DNA from: Gautieria morchelliformis | Lineage: Eukaryota > Basidiomycota > Agaricomycetes > Gomphales > Gomphaceae | DNA: 64,000 nt | Direction of reading: 5' to 3' | Assembly: GCA_015179125.1 (NCBI GenBank) | Contig: WHVA01000443.1 | Span: 1-64,000 of the forward strand | Part shown: positions 9,489-17,787 of the stretch, piece after piece | Numbering within the stretch: the first letter of the stretch is position 1 | Layout of the letters: each line of letters begins with the position of its first letter | Notes under the pieces: model-generated | Seen by the model: only the letters and a program-made list of their open reading frames with translations | Told to the model about the DNA's origin: nothing | Databases searched by the model: none | Translations under genes and position numbers: made by a program

Positions 9489-12400
9489 GTGAAAGACATG
9501 CCCCGCTCGACGAATCGGTTTTCAGTTCTCGAAACATGTACAATAGGGATCACAGGCGATATGATGCATCCTTCTCCTATCCCTGATCGAACTGAAACCA
9601 AACCAGCCATGCCGAAAACCCAACCCATCGCTCCAATTGCTAATGCAAACCTTCCAGTCCCTCTATATGTCCGTACTGCTGACCTCCGCCGATGCACCAA
9701 AGTACCTCTCAAGGTCCACTCCGTTGACACAGGGCACCCACTTGCAATTGACTCCCTCCTTGACAGTGGTGCTACAGGGATGTTCATCGATGTGGAGTTT
9801 GTAAGGGAACACAGACTTCGGACCCATCCCCTACCCCGTGCCATCCCCGTCTACAATATTGATGGTACCCCAAATGAGGCTGGCTCAATCAAGGAAGAGG
9901 TCGACCTCATTTGCACCTTTGGGGATCATACGGAACGTGCCACATTCTCTGTCACGAGCCTTGGACGACTTGCCATCATTCTTGGTCACACATGGCTTGT
10001 TGAACACAACCCAGAAGTTGACTGGCGTACAGGAGATGTGAAGATGACACGCTGTCCCAAGTCATGTGGGGGCAGACCTGTTGTCAGAGGGCCCACAGTC
10101 GAAACTGTTACAGAAGAGAGTGTAGATCAAAAGGAGGTTCCCATACAGCACACCCGCTCCCTACTTGAGGAAGGAGACAGGACCTTTGTCATCTTTGTGA
10201 ATGAGAGTCCTGAAATGATTGGCGCAGGCTGGACTGTCTCCCAACAGCTTGCTGAACGGGCCAGCAAGTTTGCACCAGTCAGATCCTTCGAGGACCTTGT
10301 CCCTGAACCATACCAGGAGTTCAAGGATGTGTTTTCTAAGGAGTCATTTGACCAACTGCCTCCTCGAAAGCCCTGGGACCATGCAATTGAGCTCACTCCA
10401 GGTGCACAACCCTTCAGCACAAAGGTTTACCCAATGTCACCGGTTGAGCAAAGGGAACTGGATAACTTCCTTGAGGAGAACCTGAAGAGCCATCATATCC
10501 GTCCCTCCAAGTCACCTATGGCATCTCCAGTCTTCTTTGTGAAGAAAAAGGATGGCAGCCTTAGATTTGTGCAAGACTACCGGAAGCTCAATGATATAAC
10601 AATCAAGAATGCCTATCCTTTGCCCCTTGTTCCAGACATCATGAATAAGATTGCTGCTGGAAGGGCTAAATACTTCACAAAGCTTGACATTCGCTGGGGA
10701 TATAATAATGTACGCATAAAAGAGGGAGATGAGTGGAAGGCAGCCTTTCGGACAAATAGGGGCCTGTATGAACCTCTAGTCATGTTCTTTGGACTCACGA
10801 ACAGCCCAGCAACCTTCCAGACGATGATGAATGACATCTTCAAGAGTCTCATCGATGAAGGGGTTGTGGTGGTGTTCATGGACGACATTCTCATCTTCAC
10901 AGAGTCGCTTGAAGAACATTGTAGGATTGTACGACGTGTCCTTGAAATCCTCCGGGCCAACAACCTGTACCTCAAACCTGAAAAATGCCTATTTGAGCAA
11001 CTAGAGGTGGAGTATCTCGGCCTCATCCTCTCTCAAGGACAGGTTGCCATGGACCCAGTCAAGGTTGCAGGGGTGCGGGACTGGCCAATACCACGTAACG
11101 TCACTGAAGTCAAATCATTCCTTGGTTTCATCAACTTCTACCGTAGATTTGTGGAAGACTTCTCACACATTGCAAAGCCCCTCAACCAGTTGACAAAACA
11201 GGATGCCCAATGGTCTTGGGATCCAAATGGCCCAGAGCAAGCGTCCTTTGACAAGCTCAAACTCCTCATCACCTCAACACCGATCCTTGTCCTCCCTGAT
11301 CAAGACAAACATTTCCGTCTTGAAACAGATGCCTCAGCCTATGCCACAGGAGCAGTACTGTCCCAGCTATGTGATGATGGCAAATGGCGGCCTGTGGGGT
11401 TTGTCTCCAAAAGCCTCAATGATGCTGAACGCAACTATGCCATCCATGACAAGGAGCTTCTTTCTGTGATTCGGGGATTAGAGGAATGGCGCCACATCTT
11501 AGAGGGAACAAAGCACAAGATTGAGATTCTCAATGACCATCAGAATCTCACCTACTTCCGCACTGCACAAAACCTGAACCGTCGTCAAGCACGCTGGTCA
11601 CTCTACCTCTCTCGCTTTGATTTTGAGCTGATCCATCGTCCTGGTCGTCATTCAGCCAAGCCTGATGCACTCTCACGACGCGTGGATCATAAGCGGGGGG
11701 AGGAAGACAACCAAAATCAAGTCTTACTTACCCCTGACTTGTTCCACATCAAGGCGAGTCCCCCAGAGGCTGGCGCGCAGTTAGTCCCAGGTGAAGGTGA
11801 TGCTTTCCTCAATCGAGTAAGGAACTGTGTGGACCGGGATGAAAAGGTTGTCAAGGCTCTCAAAGAACTGGGCTCCTCTGGCAATTTACGAGGAGAAGAG
11901 TGGTCTGAACAGGATGGGCTTGTCCTCTATCACAACAAAGTGTATGTGCCGCTTGATGCAAAACTACGACATGACATAGTGAAAGCACACCATGACATGC
12001 CTCTCACCGGTCACCCTGGTCGTTGGAGAACCACTGAACTAGTTGCTCGGAGTTACTGGTGGCCTGGGATGGGACGTTACATTGCAAAATATGTGAAGGC
12101 CTGTTACCTGTGCAACCGGACAAAAACCTTCCCTGCTTCTCCCATTGGCAAGCTTCTACCAAACCGTATCCCAGACCGTAGATGGCAGGTTATGTCTGTT
12201 GACTTGATTGTAGAACTGCCTACCAGTCATGGCTATGATGCTCTCCTTGTTGTTGTCGATCGCCTCTCAAAGCGTGCACATGTCATTCCCACCACTTCAG
12301 ATGTAACTTCAGTGGGAGTTGCCCGACTCTTCCGTGATCATGTTTGGAAACTTCATGGGCTCCCTGAAGCAATCATCAGTGATCGAGGCACACAGTTCAT

Positions 12401-13082
12401 CTCCCAGTTCATGCGTGAACTGAACAAACTTCTTGGTGTCAAAGTCGCTGCCTCTACTGCTTATCACCCCCAAACTGATGGACAGACTGAAAGGGTTAAT
12501 CAGGAGATTGAGCAATACCTTCGACTATTCATCAACCAGCGTCAGGATGATTGGTTCGAATGGATATCCTTGGCCGAGTTTGCCTATAACAACCGAATCC
12601 ATGCCTCAACCCAGACTACACCCTTCATGTTGGACGGTGGCCAACATCCAAGGCTGGGACTGGAACCAGTCCGGGAAACTCGACTCGAGGCCCTGGATGA
12701 GTTCACAACGCGGATGGAAGCGGCCACAAGAGAAGCTCGTTCAGCCCTGTCCAAGGCAGCAGAGGACATGGCACGCTTCTATGACGTGCACCATAAAGCA
12801 GCCCCAGTTTATAAGCTTGGTGACAAGGTCTGGCTCAATGCACAAAACATCACAACCACTCGCCCAATGAAGAAGCTAGACCACAAGTGGCTAGGTCCCT
12901 ACACGGTTAATAAGGTGGTCTCACGAAATGCCTATGGTCTAAATCTTCCTGCATCCTTTGGTCGCACACATCCAGTGTTCTCTGTCGTCCTGCTTCGGCC
13001 ATATGAAGATGACCCAATTCTTGAACGTCATGCCCCTCCACGACCCCCCCCCTGTCATACGGGATGGAGCCGAAGAATATGA
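9489..13082 (+). CDS. pol: Gy-B Pol: protease, reverse transcriptase, RNase H, integrase
   Basis: This is a 1197-codon open frame, in the -1 frame to gag. Protease D-S-G at residue 92; reverse transcriptase F-M-D-D at residues 463-466; RNase H starts near D614 (E-T-D-A-S) with D-K-E-L-L following. The integrase zinc domain begins near H834 with C-x2-C downstream, and the core carries D905, D965 and E1001 (D-x59-D-x35-E). All catalytic residues look intact. The frame ends early because of one extra C in the C9 run near 13043-13051; removing that shift would continue directly into the chromodomain at 13052-13389. Expression presumably depends on frameshifting at 9468. Confidence 0.95.
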   Translation: MKDMPRSTNRFSVLETCTIGITGDMMHPSPIPDRTETKPAMPKTQPIAPIANANLPVPLYVRTADLRRCTKVPLKVHSVDTGHPLAIDSLLDSGATGMFIDVEFVREHRLRTHPLPRAIPVYNIDGTPNEAGSIKEEVDLICTFGDHTERATFSVTSLGRLAIILGHTWLVEHNPEVDWRTGDVKMTRCPKSCGGRPVVRGPTVETVTEESVDQKEVPIQHTRSLLEEGDRTFVIFVNESPEMIGAGWTVSQQLAERASKFAPVRSFEDLVPEPYQEFKDVFSKESFDQLPPRKPWDHAIELTPGAQPFSTKVYPMSPVEQRELDNFLEENLKSHHIRPSKSPMASPVFFVKKKDGSLRFVQDYRKLNDITIKNAYPLPLVPDIMNKIAAGRAKYFTKLDIRWGYNNVRIKEGDEWKAAFRTNRGLYEPLVMFFGLTNSPATFQTMMNDIFKSLIDEGVVVVFMDDILIFTESLEEHCRIVRRVLEILRANNLYLKPEKCLFEQLEVEYLGLILSQGQVAMDPVKVAGVRDWPIPRNVTEVKSFLGFINFYRRFVEDFSHIAKPLNQLTKQDAQWSWDPNGPEQASFDKLKLLITSTPILVLPDQDKHFRLETDASAYATGAVLSQLCDDGKWRPVGFVSKSLNDAERNYAIHDKELLSVIRGLEEWRHILEGTKHKIEILNDHQNLTYFRTAQNLNRRQARWSLYLSRFDFELIHRPGRHSAKPDALSRRVDHKRGEEDNQNQVLLTPDLFHIKASPPEAGAQLVPGEGDAFLNRVRNCVDRDEKVVKALKELGSSGNLRGEEWSEQDGLVLYHNKVYVPLDAKLRHDIVKAHHDMPLTGHPGRWRTTELVARSYWWPGMGRYIAKYVKACYLCNRTKTFPASPIGKLLPNRIPDRRWQVMSVDLIVELPTSHGYDALLVVVDRLSKRAHVIPTTSDVTSVGVARLFRDHVWKLHGLPEAIISDRGTQFISQFMRELNKLLGVKVAASTAYHPQTDGQTERVNQEIEQYLRLFINQRQDDWFEWISLAEFAYNNRIHASTQTTPFMLDGGQHPRLGLEPVRETRLEALDEFTTRMEAATREARSALSKAAEDMARFYDVHHKAAPVYKLGDKVWLNAQNITTTRPMKKLDHKWLGPYTVNKVVSRNAYGLNLPASFGRTHPVFSVVLLRPYEDDPILERHAPPRPPPCHTGWSRRI

Positions 13083-13389
13083 AGTTGAAAGGATTCTAGA
13101 CAGCAGGATGTTCCGTGGAAGGTTGGAGTATCTCGTGCGCTGGAAGGGCTATGGAGCTGCCGACGATCTCTGGCTACCAGCAAAAGATGTCTCTGGGGCA
13201 AAGCGACTCGTGAAGGAATTTCACCGGCAGAACCCAGAGGCACCTCAGTGTATCTCAGCAGCCACATACATGTCCCTCCCCTTCCAGAGATTTCAGAACT
13301 TCACAGAACCTTCCAGGCAAACTCTCTTCGACTGGACAGCAGGCAGAGCGTCTACTCATAATACCAAGGGTCCAGAACCCCAAAGATAA
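13052..13389 (+). CDS. Gy-B chromodomain and C-terminal tail of Pol, +1 frame
   Basis: The sequence reads V-I-R-D-G ... E-Y-E-V-E-R-I-L-D-S-R ... Y-L-V-R-W-K-G-Y, a textbook chromodomain, ending in TAA at 13387-13389. It lies in the +1 frame relative to the rest of Pol because of the C9 homopolymer. It belongs to the integrase C-terminus in all related elements here. Whether C9 is a real mutation, a sequencing error or a slippery run cannot be told from one read. Confidence 0.85.
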
Positions 13390-13409
13390 GCGATATCGGC
13401 CTCCGCCTA

Positions 13410-13437
13410 ACCAATTCATTCCGATAAGCTATATATC
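13410..13437 (+). promoter_or_regulatory. CCAAT and TATA boxes of the Gy-B accessory ORF
   Basis: CCAAT at 13411-13415 and TATATAT at about 13430-13436 lie 59-85 bp upstream of ATG 13496. A CT-rich stretch follows, as is common at fungal transcription starts. This suggests that the accessory ORF has its own transcript. Confidence 0.5.
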
Positions 13438-13495
13438 CCCTCTCCACCTGTGACCGCTCGCTTCCACTGCATCGACCCCACCACATCCATCAACC

Positions 13496-14092
13496 ATGTC
13501 CTCACCCGCCATTGAGCTTGTTGCCCTCCCCAGCTTCACCCAAAACCTCTCTGACCTGCCAAACATGTCACGTGTCGATCCCACCCTCCTGCACTTCTCC
13601 GGCTTCTCGTCATCCAGAGCAGCCAGTGAAGCCAAGCTACAAAGGATGCTTGACTGCCGTGATCTCGACGTCGCATGGTCTTCAAAGTGGTCCGTCAGCT
13701 CTGAGGACCTCACACCAGCGAAGAGTCAGGCGCCCACTCGCCCTGCACTCGCATTCCTCAGACCCCGACACAGACGAGAGAACACGTACTACATCGGCGA
13801 CCCTGTCTTCCTCAACGATGGAACCCCCCCGTGTGGAACCCCCTACACTTTCGAAGGCTGGGTGGGGCGACGTTTCCGTAACATGGCAGGAGAGCGAATA
13901 CGTCAAGCAAGGTTCCGAGGGCCGCACTTGCCCATGGACCCCAATCCCCCTGAGCTCATTATTGACCTGCGTTACCAGGAAGGGAAGGGTCAGGAGAGAT
14001 GGTGGTCCCGCCTGTGGCATACTTGGAAACAATGTCTCGGTGGACGTTGGGGGCTAGGTGGCAGCTGTGCTTGTCGGGACGACAAGCATTGA
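13496..14092 (+). CDS. Gy-B accessory ORF, 198 aa, unknown
   Basis: The ORF lies between the chromodomain and the polypurine tract, starts with ATG in a favourable context (CAACCATGT) and ends TGA/TAG-free until 14092, just before the polypurine tract. The protein is moderately basic, with a Ser/Leu-rich first half and a Trp- and Arg-rich second half. There is no clear signal peptide or transmembrane segment, so it does not look like an envelope protein. I do not recognise a family. Its preceding promoter-like motifs and its intact frame in a young element support a real gene; an alternative is a chance ORF in the 3' untranslated part. Confidence 0.5.
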   Translation: MSSPAIELVALPSFTQNLSDLPNMSRVDPTLLHFSGFSSSRAASEAKLQRMLDCRDLDVAWSSKWSVSSEDLTPAKSQAPTRPALAFLRPRHRRENTYYIGDPVFLNDGTPPCGTPYTFEGWVGRRFRNMAGERIRQARFRGPHLPMDPNPPELIIDLRYQEGKGQERWWSRLWHTWKQCLGGRWGLGGSCACRDDKH

Positions 14093-14103
14093 GAGGGGGG
14101 TGA

Positions 14104-14529
14104 TGTCAGGGTTCACGCGTTTCCTTCCACAAGTTTCTATTTCCTTCCATGAGTTTCCGTCATCTTCCGTCAGTTTCCATAACCTTCCGTCACCTTCTGT
14201 CACATGTCACTTTCTGTCACATGTCACTTTCCGTCACATGTCACTTTCTGTCATATGTCACTTTCCGTCACTTCCCGTAACCTTCTACAAGTTTCCATCT
14301 CCCCTATTATGTAAGCCTTGCCAGCGCTATAAGACTGTAGCCCGTGTGGTGGCGTTTCCTCAGCTTGATCTCTGAGGATACCCACTACACAGGCAAGTCC
14401 CCATGTATCTATCGTTGGTAGAGTTATAAACTGAGGATACCCACTACACAGTTGGTCATTGTCCTAGTATCGGCTCTTATCTCCTTGAGTATCTTTGGTT
14501 GTGGCTTCGTCATTAGTGTTGCCCTCACA
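14104..14529 (+). repeat. Gy-B 3' LTR
   Basis: This LTR matches 7937-8310 almost exactly but holds four copies instead of one of a 17-bp unit (CACATGTCACTTTCYGT) and one extra C. It begins TGTCAGGG after a purine run, ends CCCTCACA and is followed by the duplicated CTAGC. Confidence 0.95.
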
Positions 14530-14648
14530 CTAGCGGTCCCCATCGCATCTTACTCTTACCTGTCACTACGTTGCATTCAGAATACCACTCATTGGTCAAG
14601 TTCTGCAGTGCCCTTGTGATACAAGGTCCTAAGATGGACACCTTTACA

Positions 14649-14846
14649 TGTTGTCCCTGGCTGCGCAGCGTAGTATAATACGGGCTCGCTGACATTGGGG
14701 GTCCTTAGACATTTCTCTTTGGATTTCCCCTTGTCAGGTGAGAATCCCCTCTCTTGTATACTCTGTTCATTTATACATACTTTGGATTTCCCCTTGTCAG
14801 TTGTGTGGTAGTGTGATCTCCACAACCAGCCAGGGTTGCCCTTACA
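14649..14846 (+). repeat. Second part of a family C LTR, host of the Gy-A insertion
   Basis: These 198 bp match 17403-17600, the last part of the Gy-C 5' LTR, including TATAATA and the doubled TTTGGATTTCCCCTTGTCAG unit. The break falls exactly at the end of the Gy-A 3' LTR, so Gy-A inserted into this LTR; the other half must lie left of the window. The right flank is Gag of the old Gy-A' copy. Confidence 0.85.
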
Positions 14847-14960
14847 GCATCCCCATGTTATAGCGGGATGCTTCCTCAATCATGCGGGCTGCTTTGAAGA
14901 GCTGCTCTCTGCGTTGTAGCCCTTTTTGAGGACTTCATTGCACAGCATTTCGCGCAATGC

Positions 14961-15731
14961 TCACACGAACCATCTCCAGAACGTGTATTCGTTGGGCGGC
15001 TGTATCATACAAGCCACATATTTTGTTAGATCGTTCAGCATCTCCTGAACAGTCTTCGTGCTCAGCATGACTGCATCGAAATGGTGGTATGTTAGGGTGT
15101 GCAGGAACCGCTTCTGAAGGCCCTGCATCACTGTCTCCAAGGTCCACTCATGGACCTGGCGGTCGAAATGTTCCACATTTTGAAGAAACCATTCCTGGGC
15201 CTCACTGGCAAGGCGAGTGCCCATGTATCTGACCTGCATATCCACGCTAGTCGGTCCCAGGAGGCAATACATCTTGAGCCATCTCAAGATGGCTGTGACG
15301 AAGACCTCAAACTCTTTGAGGTCGGACCCCCCTGCCTATGGCTTGGGATGGGCCAGCTTCACACCAGCCTTTGCCAGCGTGGACTTCTCAGGGTCCATGT
15401 CACGTCGGCCATCGCGACACGTATCATTCGTGTGATACCGTCATATGGCTCTTGTGTGCCATCTGGCTGGTCCGGCATGCCCTGACCTTCAGTCAGGGCC
15501 ATGGTCCGGTCACGCGGCAGTGAAGCTGCGTGGACCATGTCAGCATATGCTCTGACTGGGCCGGGGCCGGGTCGGGCTCAGGGCAGGGCACCTCCAACAC
15601 GTGGGCATCTGGCGAGGGCATGTGACGAGTGTTGCTTGTCAGACCTGTGTTGCGGAGACACAGCCTACTATTGTAAGCTGCGCGCATTTGCCGTGCATCC
15701 TGTACGGCATGCATGAGCAGCTCGTCGGGCT
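14961..15731 (-). pseudogene. Gy-A' Gag fragment
   Basis: On the minus strand this encodes a capsid-like stretch matching Gy-A residues of about 85-230 (for example R-W-L-K-M, C-L-L-G-P-T, S-E-A-Q-E-W-F-L) with several stops upstream. It is cut at 15731 by solo LTR X1 and at 14846 by the family C LTR. It cannot make a working protein. Confidence 0.8.
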
Positions 15732-16157
15732 TGTTGAGATTGGTTTTTAGGCATTAATAACATGTATTAGTGAACACAGCAATGCCCGAATAGCTTGTGC
15801 AAAGAAGTGTGCCATTCGGTGAATAGGATGAACCAATAAATGTTCAAAGGATAAGAGGGCTGCCCGAACGGAGCTTGCCCTATCTACAGTCGTAGCGAAG
15901 TAGCCTGTGACACTTGACGATGTAATGCACAAGGTGTCATGGAAAGGTTGTTCAGCAGCAACAATCCTTTCGCCAGCGAAGGTGCTCCTTCGGAGCCCTT
16001 CGCCAACAGCGCAGATAATAATACAAAGGCTAAGGTAATGAAGGTGAAGTACGAAAACTCACCAGTGGTGCTTAAGTCCTCCTCTGGTCGAAGATAGGAA
16101 TTTACAGGAGAGGGCTCAAGACAATGGTCACAGTGAGGTCAAGTTTTGCACAAGATA

Positions 16158-16770
16158 AGGTAGAAGACACCAGGAACCAGCACCCCTGATGTAAGTGAGC
16201 GCTTAAATCACTTGATGCGCCAAATCGAAGGACTTGGTTATTAATTTGTCAAAAAATGTGCCAGACCATCAGTTTTGATATATAGAAGTGGGGTAAATTT
16301 TGTCTATAGTTACTCTACTTTTGATTTGACTTGCTAATATGTTATTGGGCAAGGCACTTGGCCCATGTTTGACCAATGCTCTGTGTCATGTGTCACGGGA
16401 CCTTCCGGAATGGTCATGCATCATCGGAACTGACATCCAAGCGCTGAGAAAGCTGACAAATCATGTCACGTGATGCGCCAAATGTCAAGTTTGCAAAATA
16501 CTAAAAGTGTCCAAACGGTTCCAAAGGATGAAATAAAGCATTTGGTAAAAAAAAAAAAACCTTTTTCTTAACATGTACTTCAAGGGAGTATAACTCAGCT
16601 ATGCTGCATTATTTGGCTAAATCTGTTCCTACAAGTTCAAGCTAGATATATTTAGAAAACCTCTTAGGACTTAGATATGGCAAAATATGATGTGGGTGGG
16701 TGGAATTGAGAATGTCAAGAGGCGGCTGGTAGCTTATGTAAGGGGTGCTGGTTCCTGGTGTCTTCTACCT
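16158..16770. mobile_element. 613-bp MITE with perfect 30-bp terminal inverted repeats
   Basis: The first and last 30 bases are exact reverse complements, beginning AGGTAGAAGACACCAGGAAC and continuing for ten more bases; partial similarity extends further inward. The flanks are TA at 16156-16157 and 16771-16772. The same X sequence without the insertion is present in X2 near 24310-24325, which confirms the boundaries. The inside is A/T-rich with no ORF, so a transposase must come from elsewhere. TA duplication fits the Tc1/mariner superfamily; TAA/TTA flanks leave PIF/Harbinger as a weaker alternative. Confidence 0.85.
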
Positions 16771-17116
16771 TAGACGTATGATAATTGAACTGGGGAATAT
16801 ACATGCAAATGTAAACTACTTATATTGAATGGTCATATGATATTAGCGAATAGGAAAGAGGCCGTCATGAGGCAGGGTTGGATAGGGGTGCACAGTCAGG
16901 ATACAAATAGATGAAACGTATATGCAATAGAGGAAGGGAGGAGTGCGAACATGATACAATGGAGGGAGAGAGGATGAAGGCACCTATGTAGGAAAACACA
17001 CCTTGAGACCTGCATACATGCCACCCTGCATGGACTCTTCGTCTGCTGGGTTGATCCCACATGATTTACAGGTAGAACATCCCGCAAATGCATTCCGATC
17101 ATAGGAACACCCAAAG

Positions 17117-17600
17117 TGTCAGGGGACACCCTGTTTTCCATTTCCAGTTCCAACACCACACCTAGTTCCGACTCCATTTCCGACTCCGCTTCCAATTCCA
17201 ATTCCATCTCCGCCTCCGCTAATGATTCCGCTTCTGGGAGAGCTTCCACCAGTTCTGTTTGCCTTTCCAGTTCCACTCCAATTTCCGACTTCCACTCTCG
17301 GAACAGTGTCGGAAATCAAGCGACTCGCGTAATAGGTGGCGTCAAGGGTCGATCAAGGGTCAGGGAGGCCAGGAGGATGCAGGGTTGATGGCGGGTGCCA
17401 AGTGTTGTCCCTGGCTGCGCAGCATAGTATAATACAGGCTCGCTGACATTGGGGGTCCTTAGACATTTCTCTTTGGATTTCCCCTTGTCAGGTGAGAATC
17501 CCCTCTCTTGTATACTCTGTTCATTTATACAGACTTTGGATTTCCCCTTGTCAGTTGTGTGGTAGTGTGATCTCCACAACCAGCCAGGGTTGCCCTTACA
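17117..17600 (+). repeat. Gy-C 5' LTR
   Basis: This 484-bp LTR contains degenerate TTCCNA hexamer repeats in its first 170 bp, TATAATA at 17428-17434, and two copies of TTTGGATTTCCCCTTGTCAG. An open frame runs through its first 270 bp, the same frame that extends Pol in the 3' LTR. Confidence 0.95.
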
Positions 17601-17612
17601 GCAGAAAAGTCT
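17428..17612 (+). promoter_or_regulatory. Gy-C core promoter and self-priming site
   Basis: TATAATA at 17428-17434 lies 33 bp upstream of AGACATTTCT (17461-17470). The 3' LTR has AGACTTTTCT here (23175-23184), and that form is exactly complementary to AGAAAAGTCT at 17603-17612, starting 2 nt after the LTR end. The 5' LTR copy has acquired a T-to-A change. Self-priming is inferred from the same layout as in Gy-B and Gy-D. Confidence 0.65.
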
Positions 17613-17787
17613 CTCCCCTAGAGGACCGGCGGTCATACTGCGCATTGCATTCGCCATAGGTGCGTTCAGAATCGGAGACAGCGACTCGGAGATCGCAACC
17701 TCTTCCGCACACACAGCGTACGACAGCCCCTCTTCTTACGTCGAGCTCCCAACCCCGGAAATCCCGTCCCATATTTCTCCTTCCGAC

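Larger units (their letters stand above)
7937..14529 (+). mobile_element. Gy-B: nearly intact chromodomain Ty3/Gypsy element
   Basis: TGT...ACA LTRs of 374 bp (7937-8310) and 426 bp (14104-14529) flank gag, pol and an extra ORF. The 5-bp target duplication is CTAGC at 7932-7936 and 14530-14534. Apart from three extra copies of a 17-bp unit in the 3' LTR, the LTRs differ at only a couple of bases, so insertion was recent. Gag and Pol are long and open; the one visible defect is an extra C in a C9 run before the chromodomain. A self-primer layout, a GGGTTTT frameshift site and a polypurine tract at 14090-14103 are present. Confidence 0.95.
1..14648 (+). mobile_element. Gy-A: chromodomain-type Ty3/Gypsy LTR retrotransposon, decayed, interrupted by Gy-B
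   Basis: The left end lies outside the window; only the last 102 bp of the 5' LTR are visible, ending in ACA. Order of coding parts: ORF1, Gag plus protease, reverse transcriptase, integrase with chromodomain, then a large accessory ORF, a polypurine tract (about 7826-7836) and the 3' LTR. The 3' LTR is split by Gy-B at 7937-14534 and resumes to 14648. The two visible LTR ends differ at several positions over about 100 bp, so the insertion is not recent. The element lies inside a family C LTR whose second half continues at 14649. Several in-frame stops and a deletion make it non-autonomous. Its coding sequence is unusually rich in short hairpins (see findings). Confidence 0.9.
7837..14648 (+). 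repeat. Gy-A 3' LTR, split by Gy-B
   Basis: The LTR starts TGTAAATAAC after a purine run and is interrupted at 7937 by Gy-B with duplication of CTAGC. It resumes at 14535 and ends TTTACA at 14648. Restored length is about 214 bp. A TATAG motif lies at 7909-7913, and a near-perfect stem (CAGTGGG ... CCCACTG) at about 7884-7908. Confidence 0.8.

Noticed and set aside
17116-17388. Separate 90-aa gene in the Gy-C 5' LTR
   Set aside because: It is the LTR copy of the Pol tail described at 21890-23102, not an independent gene.
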